Source: JAJDAT01 sp964570665 (GTDB lineage Bacteria > Nitrospinota > Nitrospinia > Nitrospinales > JAJDAT01). Taken from it: 64,000 nucleotides of DNA. Positions within the stretch are counted from its first letter, which is position 1. The number at the start of each line of letters is the position of its first letter. Both the position numbers and the translations under genes were made by a program. The DNA lies in contig CAZMZH010000004.1 in the NCBI GenBank assembly GCA_964570665.1, positions 186,001 through 250,000 on the forward strand, given 5' to 3'. Positions 26,532 through 36,000 of this stretch are shown here, one piece after another. Below the pieces are notes generated by a model. That model ran no database searches. It saw only the letters and a program-made list of their open reading frames with translations, and was not told the DNA's origin.

Positions 26532-28031
26532 ACACGTCGTATCAGATAATCTTTTCTCTACATCGGAACTTATTTGATCCTCGGTCAACCGCCACTCCCA
26601 ATTTCCTTCTAAAGTACCGGGAAAGTTAAGTCGGCTTTCGGCTCCCAACCCCAAAATGTCCTGCATTGGAATAACGACCAAGCGAGAAGTGGACATCATT
26701 GCGAGTCGTATCATTTCTCCAGCAATTTCTTCGGCGGAACAATCCTTTCCCAGATATTGAAATAATCGCTCCCGATCTACGTTAGATATATCGTTTTCAA
26801 ACCATCCTCGCATAGTATTACAATCATGAGTGCCGGTATAAACCACGCAATTAGGAATATGGTTGTGTAAAGAATAAGGGTTGGAAGACATGTCTTCGCC
26901 AAACGCAAACACGAGCAGTTTCATACCCGGAAGCCCAAACCGATCCATAACTTCTTTAACGTCCGGAGTTATATGCCCTAAATCTTCGGCAATGATTGCG
27001 GCTGTAGGAAAGCGCTCAAAAATTTGCGAAAAAAATTCGGCGCCGGGAACCGGCTGCCAATGTCCTTTTACCGCCGTTTCTTCATGGACGGGAATTTCCC
27101 AAGCTCCTAAAAATCCTCTGAAATGATCAATGCGAACAATATCGGAAATTTCCAAATTAAAAGACAATCGATCCATCCACCACCCATAAGAATCTTTCTT
27201 TAAGCGATCCCAGTCATATACAGGATTTCCCCATAATTGTCCTGTTTCGCTAAAATAATCGGGAGGAACCCCGGCGACAACCGTAGGTTTCTTTTCGGAG
27301 TCTAATTTAAAAATTTCAGGATTCGCCCAGGCGTCGGCGCTATCAAAAGTTACGTAAATAGGAATGTCTCCAAATATTTGAAGGGATTTTTGATTGCAGT
27401 AATCTTTTAATTGGAACCATTGCCGGTAAAAAACAAATTGCACGAATTTTTGGAATAGAACCTCTTTGCATAAATTTTTTGTCGACGCTTCTAATTCATT
27501 ATTTTCGCGCATTTTTAAAGACGTTGGCCAGTTGAACCATTCTTTGCCTTCATATTGATTTTTAATCGAAATAAAAAGAGAATAATCGTCTAACCAATAT
27601 TTGTTTTTTTTGCAAAACTCAAAAAATTCGGAATGATCCTCAGGAAACCTATTAAACGCTTTCTTCAACAATTCCCACTTATAGACATATACCTGTCCAA
27701 AATCCACACAAGCATTTGAGAACTCGGGAACGCATTTAATATCGCTATTATCAAGAAACCCATCTTCGATCATTTTCTGCGGACTTATTAATAGAGGGTT
27801 ACCCGCAAATGCAGAAGGGCTGTAATAAGGTGAATTCCCAATAGTCGTGGGATTTAACGGAAGCGTTTGCCAAACGCTTTGTTGCGATTTTTCGAGAAAG
27901 TCCGCAAACTTATAAGCTCCTGGTCCTAAATCACCGATTCCAAAAGGAGACGGCAAGCAAGTGATATGGAGCAGAACGCCGCTTTTTCTTTTGTTCATAA
28001 AAGGTATTTTCACTTTTGATAGGATTCCCAT
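26511..28031 (-). CDS. malQ: 4-alpha-glucanotransferase (amylomaltase)
   Basis: This 506-residue GH77 enzyme has the family N-terminus SGVLLHITCLPSPFGIGDLG and catalytic motifs IVRIDHFRGF (nucleophile Asp), AEDLG (acid/base Glu) and GTHDCNT (Asp). It rearranges alpha-1,4-glucans in the cytoplasm, feeding phosphorylase. The start is uncertain: ATG at 28031 or at 27998 (MNKRKSGVLL), the latter closer to typical members; neither has a strong ribosome site. Its 3' end overlaps glgP convergently. Confidence 0.95.
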   Translation of the reverse strand: MGILSKVKIPFMNKRKSGVLLHITCLPSPFGIGDLGPGAYKFADFLEKSQQSVWQTLPLNPTTIGNSPYYSPSAFAGNPLLISPQKMIEDGFLDNSDIKCVPEFSNACVDFGQVYVYKWELLKKAFNRFPEDHSEFFEFCKKNKYWLDDYSLFISIKNQYEGKEWFNWPTSLKMRENNELEASTKNLCKEVLFQKFVQFVFYRQWFQLKDYCNQKSLQIFGDIPIYVTFDSADAWANPEIFKLDSEKKPTVVAGVPPDYFSETGQLWGNPVYDWDRLKKDSYGWWMDRLSFNLEISDIVRIDHFRGFLGAWEIPVHEETAVKGHWQPVPGAEFFSQIFERFPTAAIIAEDLGHITPDVKEVMDRFGLPGMKLLVFAFGEDMSSNPYSLHNHIPNCVVYTGTHDCNTMRGWFENDISNVDRERLFQYLGKDCSAEEIAGEMIRLAMMSTSRLVVIPMQDILGLGAESRLNFPGTLEGNWEWRLTEDQISSDVEKRLSDTTCLFGRGR

Positions 28032-28049
28032 AAATTTCTTATTTTACTT

Positions 28050-28101
28050 GAGTCGACGAGCGGAATTGAACCGCCGGTTTATTGATCACGAATCAGTTGC
28101 C
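28050..28101 (-). pseudogene. tRNA 3'-half remnant, Thr(CGT)-like
   Basis: Read on the minus strand, 28101-28050 looks like the 3' half of a tRNA: an anticodon arm ACTGA-TTCGTGA-TCAAT (one mismatch; T33 then CGT), a short variable loop, a T-arm GGCGG-TTCAATT-CCGCT, and an acceptor strand CGTCGAC plus a discriminator base, without an encoded CCA. No 5' half or D-arm is present because the GH57 stop codon lies immediately upstream (28107). It could be a relic of a tRNA or of an integration site. Confidence 0.5.
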
Positions 28102-28106
28102 AAAAT

Positions 28107-30542
28107 TTATTCTTGAGGAAGTCGAATATTGAGACTTTGCGAAAGAGTAGCGAAACAGATTATCCATTTTTGGGAGACTTTGTCGCCATTGGCGGCGCGG
28201 TTGTTCATGTCGACATAGCGCTCTTTAGCTATTACATAAGTCGCGTTTTGAGCTTTCCATAAATCGATTTTTGTTTCCACTGACAATAAAAGGTCTAACC
28301 AAATCTCCAGCTTCTTGATATTGTCCAAGTTATCAGGTTTGGATTTTAACTGGTCTGTCAGTCTTTCCAATTTTTTTTTGAGCGGCTCTTGGAATACTTC
28401 GGACTTCGTTATTTCTGGATCGTGATTTTTTAAAAAAGTTTCTATCTGAGCCGACGTCAACTGGTCGTTTTCTAAAAAACTCATCCATTGAATTTGCTGG
28501 ATTAAATCGACGATGGGCCCCAAACTTTTTGGCATTTCTTCTTTAGTCTCTCTATAACGTTGGTTCAACTCGTTGATCATTGCGGATAAAGGTTCGAAGT
28601 GTCTACCCATTTCGGATATCTTTTCTTTAAATTCTTTTTGAATTAACGTTTCCGCCGACAAAGCAAAGGCAGACGAGGGTACGTACAACAAATCCGACCA
28701 ATCCGTAATTAAACGATTCAATGTTTTACCAACACCTTCTTCTAACCAAAGTTTAAAATCAGTTTCACATTTTTTATAAGCCGAATCGTTTTTGCAAGGT
28801 TTGATAAAAATCTTATAGTCTTTTTTGTCCTGAATTTCGCAAAAAAAGAAAAGATTTGATTCCCAGATTATTTCGGATTGCAGATGTACATAACCGTAGG
28901 CGACGGCGCCCTCTTCTTCTTTAACAGATTTAATTTTGAAAGTTTCCACTAAATAGTGAAATAATTTATTAGGGGCGTTCTTAGGATTTAAAAGAACGAG
29001 TTCAACAAATGATCCGCATAAGCCTTGTGCGGATACTTTTGATTTTTCCAGCGCTCGACGGTATATATTCTGTCCGTTTTTCTCCTTGGAATCGTTGCTG
29101 ATAGCGGTTTTTAGAATTTCCAAAAACTCTTTTTCTCTGGGATCTTCAAACAATTCCTGAGCCAGTTCTAACGCCCTACCTGCATATAGCAATATCTGTA
29201 TTGTTTCGATTCCCGATATGTCGTTAAAAAACCAACCACAACTCGTGAACATAAGCATACTTTGGCGTTGTAATTCCATTAATTTTAAAACGGCGCTTTT
29301 TTCCGTTTCTGAAAAAGATTTTACTTCATGCCGGTTAAAAAAATTATTTCTATTTTCGGACGACGGATCTAATACAACATGTATATAATCGTTGCGAGCG
29401 TCCCAAGGATCCATCAACAGTTCTTTTCCTAGACTACTAAAGTGTGGCTTTATATTTTGCCGAAGCCTATCCAAGCTATCTCTTAGAGGTTTTCTCCAAG
29501 CCTGATTCCAACCAGGTTCGCCTCCAGTATGACATCCACAATCGCTTTGCCAGCGCTCTATGCCATGAGCGCAGCTCCAAGAGGAGTTTTCCACAATCTG
29601 CGCTTCGAATTGCGGCGGGTTTTCCGCTAAAAATTGCGCATAGTTGGTCAATTGACAATCTTCAGAACTTTGTATCTCATTTAACGTGTAAGCCAGCGCC
29701 ATTTCCGAAAACTTATGATGGTGGCCGTAAGTCTCGCCGTCGGTGGCAACATGGACCAATTGCGATTCCGCTAGCGACTTCTTAGGAAAAGATCCGATAA
29801 TCAACTTTGCAAAATGATCTCCGGATTTTAAAAGGTCGCCAAAGGCGATGTCGTGCGCCAAACTGTGATTATAAAAATAGACATTTATGCTATTGCCCGA
29901 CGGTAAGTTAATTTTATAAGGTACAGTGATATCGATTGTTTCCTCTGGAGTATCTATCCATTCGGTTTGATTTAAAGAGCGGAATTTTTTGGCTTGCCGC
30001 GGCGCCAATATAGTGAACTTGATTCCAAGATCGGCCATAATTCCCAACGTTTCACAATCCACCGCTGTTTCTGGTAACCACATACCTTCGGGCTTCCTAT
30101 TAAACCGGTATTCAAAATCTTTAATGCCCCATATCGTTTGCGTGATTTTATCTTCCCTACTTGCCAACGGCATAATTATATGGTTATAAGGTTGAGCGAG
30201 AGCCGAGCCATAGCCCCCAAAATGTATTTGGCTCTCTTTATCCGCTTCTAAAACGGCATGGTAAACATCTGGCGCTTTTTGTTGCATCCAGGCCAATAAG
30301 GTAGGGCCAATATTGAAACTAATTTTGGAGTAGTTGTTGACGATTCTTTCAATTTGTCCTTTTTCATTCAGGATGCGAGCGTAGGCGTTGGGCGCGTAAC
30401 ATTCTGCCGAGACACGTTCGTTCCAGTCATTGAATGGAGCGGCCGTTTTCTGCGGTTCAATCGCATCCAACCAGGGGTTTTCGCGCGGGGGTTGGTAAAA
30501 ATGCGCGTGTATGCAAACGAATTTTTTGTTGGCGAGGTTCAT
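28107..30542 (-). CDS. GH57-family alpha-glucan-active protein with DUF3536-type C-terminus
   Basis: This 811-residue protein opens with CIHAHFYQPPRENPWLDAIE, the GH57 first motif with extra Asn/Trp typical of the DUF3536 group. It continues with GSALAQPYNHIIMPLA, GMWLPETAV (candidate catalytic Glu) and HVATDGETYGHHH (candidate catalytic Asp). The C-terminal ~400 residues are helical. GH57 members act on alpha-glucans as amylases, branching enzymes or transferases; with glgB present here it is more likely a glucan hydrolase/transferase. It sits in the middle of the glycogen gene group. Confidence 0.88.
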   Translation of the reverse strand: MNLANKKFVCIHAHFYQPPRENPWLDAIEPQKTAAPFNDWNERVSAECYAPNAYARILNEKGQIERIVNNYSKISFNIGPTLLAWMQQKAPDVYHAVLEADKESQIHFGGYGSALAQPYNHIIMPLASREDKITQTIWGIKDFEYRFNRKPEGMWLPETAVDCETLGIMADLGIKFTILAPRQAKKFRSLNQTEWIDTPEETIDITVPYKINLPSGNSINVYFYNHSLAHDIAFGDLLKSGDHFAKLIIGSFPKKSLAESQLVHVATDGETYGHHHKFSEMALAYTLNEIQSSEDCQLTNYAQFLAENPPQFEAQIVENSSWSCAHGIERWQSDCGCHTGGEPGWNQAWRKPLRDSLDRLRQNIKPHFSSLGKELLMDPWDARNDYIHVVLDPSSENRNNFFNRHEVKSFSETEKSAVLKLMELQRQSMLMFTSCGWFFNDISGIETIQILLYAGRALELAQELFEDPREKEFLEILKTAISNDSKEKNGQNIYRRALEKSKVSAQGLCGSFVELVLLNPKNAPNKLFHYLVETFKIKSVKEEEGAVAYGYVHLQSEIIWESNLFFFCEIQDKKDYKIFIKPCKNDSAYKKCETDFKLWLEEGVGKTLNRLITDWSDLLYVPSSAFALSAETLIQKEFKEKISEMGRHFEPLSAMINELNQRYRETKEEMPKSLGPIVDLIQQIQWMSFLENDQLTSAQIETFLKNHDPEITKSEVFQEPLKKKLERLTDQLKSKPDNLDNIKKLEIWLDLLLSVETKIDLWKAQNATYVIAKERYVDMNNRAANGDKVSQKWIICFATLSQSLNIRLPQE

Positions 30543-30603
30543 GATATGACCAATTCGTTCGTCATCGCAGAGTTTGCGAGTTAAGTCGCATTTCGAGAGT
30601 TTC

Positions 30604-30650
30604 TTCGGCAGAGTTTAAATTAAACTTATCGAAATACTCTAGACAGGTTT
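30604..30650. repeat. Diverged copy of the dispersed repeat
   Basis: TTCGGCAGAGTTTA, CTTATCGAAATACTCT and GACAGG align with the same order of motifs in the copy at 60940-60990 with scattered substitutions. It lies between glgB and the GH57 gene. Confidence 0.5.
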
Positions 30651-30761
30651 CTAGCGACAGTTTTAATTAATTATGATGGGCAATGTTAAACCTAAAAACT
30701 AAATCTACTTTAGTTTAGCGCTTACCCTTCAAAATAAAATGCAAAATTATTTAGACAACTT

Positions 30762-32732
30762 CTAATAATAATCGGGAGAGAAAAAAACCGCTGCCAATGG
30801 AGGCAAGGTTATTTTTAAAGAAAAGGGACGACCATGAAACGGTTCGTCGATAGCGGTTACGCCGCCTAAATTGCCAACTCCGCTACCTCCATATTCTTTA
30901 GCGTCGCTGTTTAAAATTTCTTTCCAATAACCGCTGAGGGGAATACCTATTTGGTAATCATATCTGGGAACGGGAGTAAAATTAAGAGCGACCGCTAATA
31001 CGTTTCCAGAATGCTTTCCTTTGCGCAAGAGCGTTAGCACACTGTTCTGATAATCGCCGCAGTCGATCCACTCAAATCCTTTGGGATCGATATCGCCTTC
31101 GTAAAATTCTGGATAAGTTCGATAAGCGTGGTTCAAATCCCGGACCCAGCATTGTATACCTTTATGGTTTTCAACCTCCAATAAATGCCAATCTAAGCTT
31201 GATTCGTGATCCCATTCGTCCCATTGACCAAACTCCGATCCCATAAACAACAGTTTTTTACCGGGTTGGGAAAACATATGTCCATACAATAATCGGAGGT
31301 TGGCGAATTTTTGCCAATCGTCTCCTGGCATTCTCCTCAAAAGCGATCCTTTTTCATGAACCACCTCGTCATGGGATAATGGCAATATAAAGTTTTCGTG
31401 ATAGCAATATAGCAGGTGAAAAGTTAGTTGGTCATGGTGATACTTTCTAAAAATGGGATCTTGATGCATGAATTCCAGGGTATCATTCATCCATCCCATA
31501 TCCCATTTCATACCAAACCCCAGTCCGCCCAAATAATTTGGTTTAGAAACCATGGGCCAGTCGGTGGACTCTTCGGCAATAGTCTGAACATCCGGGTAGG
31601 CGCGGTAAACTTCCTCGTTTAATTTTTTTAGAAAGCTGATAGCTTCCAAGTTTTCGCGTCCGCCAAACTCATTGGGGACCCATTGTCCTGGTTTGCGGGA
31701 ATAATCGAGATAAAGCATAGAGGCGACAGCATCCACGCGGATTCCATCGACGTGATAAGCGTCTAGCCAAAACAAAGCGTTGCTGATGATGAAACTAACG
31801 ACTTCGCGCCTTCCATAGTTAAATATCATGCTTCCCCAGTCGGGATGCCAACCTTTTTTAGCATCCTCGTGCTCGAAGAGATGCGTTCCGTCAAAATAGG
31901 ACAACGCGTGTCCATCCACGGCAAAATGAGACGGGACCCAATCCAGAAAAACTCCAATGCCGTTGCCATGTAAATAATCGACGAAGTACATAAAGTCTTG
32001 AGGATTGCCATAGCGACTGGTGGGAGCAAAATAGCCAGTAGTTTGGTATCCCCACGATCCGTAGAATGGATGTTCCATAACGGGCATTAATTCAACGTGA
32101 GTGAATTCCATCTCTTTGACGTATTGAGCCAGTTTCGGAGCTATTTCCCGATAGCTCAAAAAACGGTTATCTTCTTCGCAATCGCGCATCCAGGACCCTA
32201 AGTGAACCTCGTAAACGCTTATGGGCGAAACGTGAAAATCGTTGAGCTTGTGGCGACTTTTTATCCATTCTTGATCGTTCCATGAATATTGCAGATCCCA
32301 GACAACGGACCCAGATTTTGGCGATATTTCATTATAAAAGCCAAAAGGATCGGCTTTTTCAGTTTCGAATCCATTATGCTGGGAGCGGATAAAAAATTTA
32401 TAAACGGTTCCTTTTTTCACTTCAGGAATAAAGCCTTCCCATATACCGGATTCTTTTAACGGAGAAAGGCTATGGCTGGAACGGTTCCAGTCGTTAAAAT
32501 CCCCGACAACGGATACGTATTCGGCATTGGGCGCCCAAACGGCAAAACCGACGCCTTCTTGTCCGTCTGCGGTGTCTAAATGGGCGCCCAATTTTTTATA
32601 CAACCGATAATGACTGCCTTCATTTAATAAATAAAGATCTTCGTCGGTAAAACGGGAAAAAGTTTGCTCAAGGTTTGAGTCGCTTGAATGTGGTGGAGTG
32701 GATTTATTCATTCCTGGAATATGATCGTCCAT
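30762..32732 (-). CDS. glgB: 1,4-alpha-glucan branching enzyme
   Basis: This 656-residue GH13 enzyme has an N-terminal CBM48-like domain (FAVWAPNAEYVSVVGDFNDW) and a catalytic barrel with the nucleophile in VDGIRVDAVASMLYLDYSR, acid/base in AEESTDWP, and LSHDEVVHEKGSL. It introduces alpha-1,6 branches in glycogen. The start codon lies 11 bp after the glgA stop, so the two are one transcription unit. Confidence 0.97.
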   Translation of the reverse strand: MDDHIPGMNKSTPPHSSDSNLEQTFSRFTDEDLYLLNEGSHYRLYKKLGAHLDTADGQEGVGFAVWAPNAEYVSVVGDFNDWNRSSHSLSPLKESGIWEGFIPEVKKGTVYKFFIRSQHNGFETEKADPFGFYNEISPKSGSVVWDLQYSWNDQEWIKSRHKLNDFHVSPISVYEVHLGSWMRDCEEDNRFLSYREIAPKLAQYVKEMEFTHVELMPVMEHPFYGSWGYQTTGYFAPTSRYGNPQDFMYFVDYLHGNGIGVFLDWVPSHFAVDGHALSYFDGTHLFEHEDAKKGWHPDWGSMIFNYGRREVVSFIISNALFWLDAYHVDGIRVDAVASMLYLDYSRKPGQWVPNEFGGRENLEAISFLKKLNEEVYRAYPDVQTIAEESTDWPMVSKPNYLGGLGFGMKWDMGWMNDTLEFMHQDPIFRKYHHDQLTFHLLYCYHENFILPLSHDEVVHEKGSLLRRMPGDDWQKFANLRLLYGHMFSQPGKKLLFMGSEFGQWDEWDHESSLDWHLLEVENHKGIQCWVRDLNHAYRTYPEFYEGDIDPKGFEWIDCGDYQNSVLTLLRKGKHSGNVLAVALNFTPVPRYDYQIGIPLSGYWKEILNSDAKEYGGSGVGNLGGVTAIDEPFHGRPFSLKITLPPLAAVFFSPDYY

Positions 32733-32743
32733 TCAGAGCTTGA

Positions 32744-34258
32744 TTAATGAGGGCAGTCCGCCATTAAAGACTGATTTTCATCTAAAGGCGTATCATTACT
32801 TTTTAAATTTTTTCTATCTAATACTCCTTGATATAATTTCAAGTATTCCTTTGCCGAACGTTTCCAGCCATAGTCTTTTTTCATTCCGTTGACGATCAAC
32901 CTTTTCCACAAGGGTTGATCCTTAAAAATATCACCCGCTTTTTTAATGGAACGGTGCATATGAGGCGAGGCAAAACCGCGGAATTTAAACCCCGTGCCTT
33001 TTTGGGAGTTCAGGGAAAAGTTTTGAATAGTGTCTTTAAGTCCACCTACCGAACGGACAATGGGCACAGCTCCGTATTTTAACGCATATAACTGCGTGAG
33101 CCCGCACGGTTCATATTGAGATGGAAGCAGTAGCATATCGCTACCGGCCAAGGTTTTATGAGCCATTGGTTCCTGATAACCCACAAACGTGGCGCATTTT
33201 CCCGGAAAACGTTTTGGCAGATCGCGAAAATAATTCTGATAATCCATTTGCCCCGTGCCAACGCCAACAAAAGCAAACCCCTGATTCATTATATATTGCA
33301 TACCTTGCCTTAATAGCTCAAATCCTTTTTGATAGCAAAGGCGGCTGACAAAACAAATTATGGGAGTGGATGCGTTTACTTTTAAGCCCAGTTCATTAAT
33401 GAGATCGTTACGGCATTCTTCTTTACCCGCTAAATTTTCCAACCCATAGTTCTTTTTTATCCATGGATTGATCTCCGGATTCCATTTCGTGTAATCGACT
33501 CCATTTAAGATACCGAACAGATCTTTTTCTCGGCTTCGCAAAACGCCTTCCATGCCGAACCCATGCTCAGGGGTACAAATTTCTTCCTTATAAGTTTTGC
33601 TAACGGTGGTAAGAACGTCTGAATAGATTAATCCTCCTTTTAAGAAACTGAACTTACCGTAAAACTCAACTCCATTGATATGAAAAACATCCCACGGCAG
33701 ATTGGCCAAAGGAATGTCTAGAGGCCAAAAATTGCCTTGATAAGCCAAATTATGAATGGTGAATACGGTATGGGTTCGTTGAAAGAACCGGTCGTCTTTA
33801 TACAAGGTTTTCAGATAAACCGGAATAAGACCTGTTTGCCAATCGTTGCAGTGAATGATATCCGGTTTAAAACCAAGCTCTTTGCTGGCTTCCAGGACGC
33901 CTCTGCAAAAATAAATATATCTCGAAGCGTTATCTGGATATTCTTGATAATGTTCGCCGTATAAGTAGTCTCTTTGGTAATACTCTGGTTGGTCCAAAAA
34001 ATAGATGGGAACGGATTCGAATAGTTTGCCTTCAAATAGTTTTCCCTCTTTGGTCTCCGCACCGACTGGCACAAAAATGTGTTTATTGAGATCATCTATA
34101 CTATTGGAATATTTTTCGACCGCCTTGTATTTGGGCATTACGACGCGGACATCGTGCCCTAACTCTTTGAGGGCCAAAGGTAAGGCTCCAGCCACATCTG
34201 CCAATCCACCGGTTTTGGCAAATGGAAAAACTTCCGAAGATACGAATAAAATTTTCAT
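32744..34258 (-). CDS. glgA: Glycogen synthase (ADP-glucose type)
   Basis: This 504-residue GT5 enzyme has the ADP-glucose-binding KTGGLADVAGALP at the N-terminus, HCNDWQTGLIPVYLK, and the C-terminal PSQYEPCGLTQLYALKYG with catalytic Glu. It extends alpha-1,4-glucan in the cytoplasm. It is the first gene of a minus-strand operon with glgB. No glgC (ADP-glucose pyrophosphorylase) lies in this window, so the donor must come from a gene elsewhere. Confidence 0.97.
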   Translation of the reverse strand: MKILFVSSEVFPFAKTGGLADVAGALPLALKELGHDVRVVMPKYKAVEKYSNSIDDLNKHIFVPVGAETKEGKLFEGKLFESVPIYFLDQPEYYQRDYLYGEHYQEYPDNASRYIYFCRGVLEASKELGFKPDIIHCNDWQTGLIPVYLKTLYKDDRFFQRTHTVFTIHNLAYQGNFWPLDIPLANLPWDVFHINGVEFYGKFSFLKGGLIYSDVLTTVSKTYKEEICTPEHGFGMEGVLRSREKDLFGILNGVDYTKWNPEINPWIKKNYGLENLAGKEECRNDLINELGLKVNASTPIICFVSRLCYQKGFELLRQGMQYIMNQGFAFVGVGTGQMDYQNYFRDLPKRFPGKCATFVGYQEPMAHKTLAGSDMLLLPSQYEPCGLTQLYALKYGAVPIVRSVGGLKDTIQNFSLNSQKGTGFKFRGFASPHMHRSIKKAGDIFKDQPLWKRLIVNGMKKDYGWKRSAKEYLKLYQGVLDRKNLKSNDTPLDENQSLMADCPH

Positions 34259-34674
34259 CGTTAGCCTAATTAGGTCTTTTCTTTATATTGATCTTTCAGG
34301 CAAGTAATTTATTCTAATATGCTGGCATTAGAGTTTCGTTAGCCTTTTCTGAAAAACTATTTAAAAAAATCAATAGAACGCCCTATATATAAATAAGACC
34401 ATTTGTCAGTTTAATCCAGTTTTTTTAGAATTATTTTAATTTTAAAACCCTTTTTCAAATCACACAGTTTAAATACGTTGCCACTATTAGCGTCGTATCC
34501 ATCCTATAAAAATTATAATCCGCGCAGATTGGCTTAAGTTGGAATGATTATTATGTAAAATTAAATATGAGTTACATCAAAGATTTTGGTTCCAATGGGT
34601 AAATCAAAAAAAGGTTTAATAAAAAATCTATACTTTTACTTCTTTGTAACTTTCTCGAACTCTAATTTTTTTGA
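34259..34674. other. Intergenic region upstream of glgA
   Basis: This 416-bp AT-rich stretch should contain the glgA promoter and the end of the TIR-like transcript. I see no hairpin terminator, riboswitch-like structure or small gene with a ribosome site. Confidence 0.45.
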
Positions 34675-35115
34675 CTAAGTGGCGCCAAATCGGGTTGTGG
34701 AAAAGGCTTTTATCCCTTCCTCTATGGCCTCCACGTTCCAATCAATTACGGCTTGCGTTTTAATTGATAGCTCAGCAGGCAATTCTTCTCCATTCGGGAA
34801 GGCCATCGCCAACGGAGCTACCCCAAAGATCTGACAAAAAAGTATCGCATTTTTGGCCCAAAACTTATCGGACACAAACAAACCTGGAAGAATAAAAGCG
34901 CAATTAACGCTACGGATTTGATATTCCATTAGTCCTTCTAATTTTTGGATCCCTATAGACGATTCGGGGTCAATAGAAGATTCGTATTCAGGTAGGCTAT
35001 GAATTTCAATCTTAAACTTTTGGATACTTCCTAACAATTCAAGCAAACGGTTATACTCTGCGTCTACCGACCAAGCATGGCTGATGAATAAACGATATGT
35101 TTTTAAATACGGCAT
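34675..35115 (-). CDS. ThsB-like TIR-domain protein
   Basis: This 146-residue protein is a single TIR-like domain of the Thoeris ThsB/MTH538 type (YRLFISHAWSVDAEYNRLLE; IRSVNCAFILPG; ending VIDWNVEAIEEGIKAF). ThsB proteins make cyclic ADP-ribose-type signals from NAD in phage defence. Here the helix that should carry the catalytic Glu reads KFWAKNAILF, with Ala90 at the expected position, so the enzyme may be inactive or the alignment shifted. No ThsA-like effector is next to it. It follows a VOC-family gene by 28 bp on the same strand. Confidence 0.8.
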   Translation of the reverse strand: MPYLKTYRLFISHAWSVDAEYNRLLELLGSIQKFKIEIHSLPEYESSIDPESSIGIQKLEGLMEYQIRSVNCAFILPGLFVSDKFWAKNAILFCQIFGVAPLAMAFPNGEELPAELSIKTQAVIDWNVEAIEEGIKAFSTTRFGAT

Positions 35116-35143
35116 ATTTTTAGATTAAATCCTTAAATTATTT

Positions 35144-35533
35144 TTAAAAATCTGCGGGACATCGAATTTCGAGATGGTTACCATCCGGATCTTTAAAATG
35201 AACCGACTCGCCCTTTCCTAATATTAAGGGTCCTTGAAACGATATATCTTTATTTTTCAACTCTTCAATAATCTTTGGAAACTGTTCTCTATTCGTCCCA
35301 AAGGCAATGTGAGCGTACCCCTTTTCACTCATGCAATTAATAGCGTCTGTCATTTCAAGTTCTCGACATTCAAATAAATGCAGAGTTGAACTTCCGGTAT
35401 CCAGCATAGAATGTCGAATTTTTTCGTTATAGCGTTGAGACACTGAAAAGCCAAGAACTTCTCTGTAAAAATTTTCAGCTCGGTCCAAGTCTCGAACATT
35501 CATACCAATATGGTGAACGCCATCAAGTTTCAT
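35144..35533 (-). CDS. VOC-family (glyoxalase/dioxygenase-fold) protein
   Basis: This 129-residue protein has two beta-alpha-beta-beta-beta units: VHHIGMNVRDLDRAENFYRE and, in the second half, HIAFGTNREQFPKIIEEL, ending FKDPDGNHLEIRCPADF. The His near the start, His in the second half and Glu in LEIR are the usual metal ligands. The substrate is unknown. A second VOC gene of similar length lies at 51663. It is upstream of the TIR-like gene and probably co-transcribed with it. Confidence 0.9.
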   Translation of the reverse strand: MKLDGVHHIGMNVRDLDRAENFYREVLGFSVSQRYNEKIRHSMLDTGSSTLHLFECRELEMTDAINCMSEKGYAHIAFGTNREQFPKIIEELKNKDISFQGPLILGKGESVHFKDPDGNHLEIRCPADF

Positions 35534-35678
35534 AAGCCACTGTTTGCTTAAAATAAGAGAAGTAAAATTTTTCTATTATATTAATAGGAGGAAGAGCTTT
35601 GCAATTTTTATAGGAAACGTTAAATACAAACAAAAAAATGGAATAAATAATGAAACTCAGAATCTTTATGAACGGAGA

Positions 35679-35752
35679 GGGGAAATTAAGTTCCATCCGA
35701 CGTTTTAATTCCCCTATCAAAGCCCAGCGTTCCCAATGCGCTGGGCTTTTTT
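35679..35752 (+). ncRNA. Candidate small RNA with terminal hairpin terminator
   Basis: A hairpin of GGGGAAATTAA against TTAATTCCCC (35679-35714, one bulge) is followed by AAGCCCAGCG / CGCTGGGCTT (35720-35748) and a T-run, with no convincing start codon and ribosome site in the region. The terminator stem and the first part of its loop repeat those at 21317-21350. It could be a small RNA or just the end of a transcript from upstream; minus-strand reading frames here run through the terminator and are not credible genes. Confidence 0.45.
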
Positions 35753-35919
35753 GTCTCAATGGAAAAATATTTCTATTCAAAAGCTAATATGAAAACCAAA
35801 AGCATTTTTGCTATAATTAAACCATCCAGGGTTTGCCCTATAAAATATTGGGTTACTAAATTTATTAAAGGACTTCACGAAGACCTTTAGCGCTATTTTT
35901 TCTTGAAACCTTTAAAAAT

Positions 35920-36000
35920 ATTATAACTCTTTGCTCCAAAGTTCGATACTATACTAAGAACTATTTGTTCGAACCTTTGAAAATTTTAGGAGCCATAAGA
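35920..36000 (+). promoter_or_regulatory. Conserved upstream region of the first XRE gene
   Basis: About 80 bp (ATTATAAC, TTCGATACTATAC, TTCGAAC, then TAGGAGCCATAAGA before the ATG) aligns along its whole length with the region before the paralogue at 38771. GTTCGA (35941) and TTCGAAC (35968) form an inverted pair, a candidate autoregulatory operator. Confidence 0.5.

Noticed and set aside
35523..35780. Minus-strand 85-codon frame
   Set aside because: It runs through a strong terminator hairpin and has no recognisable domain.
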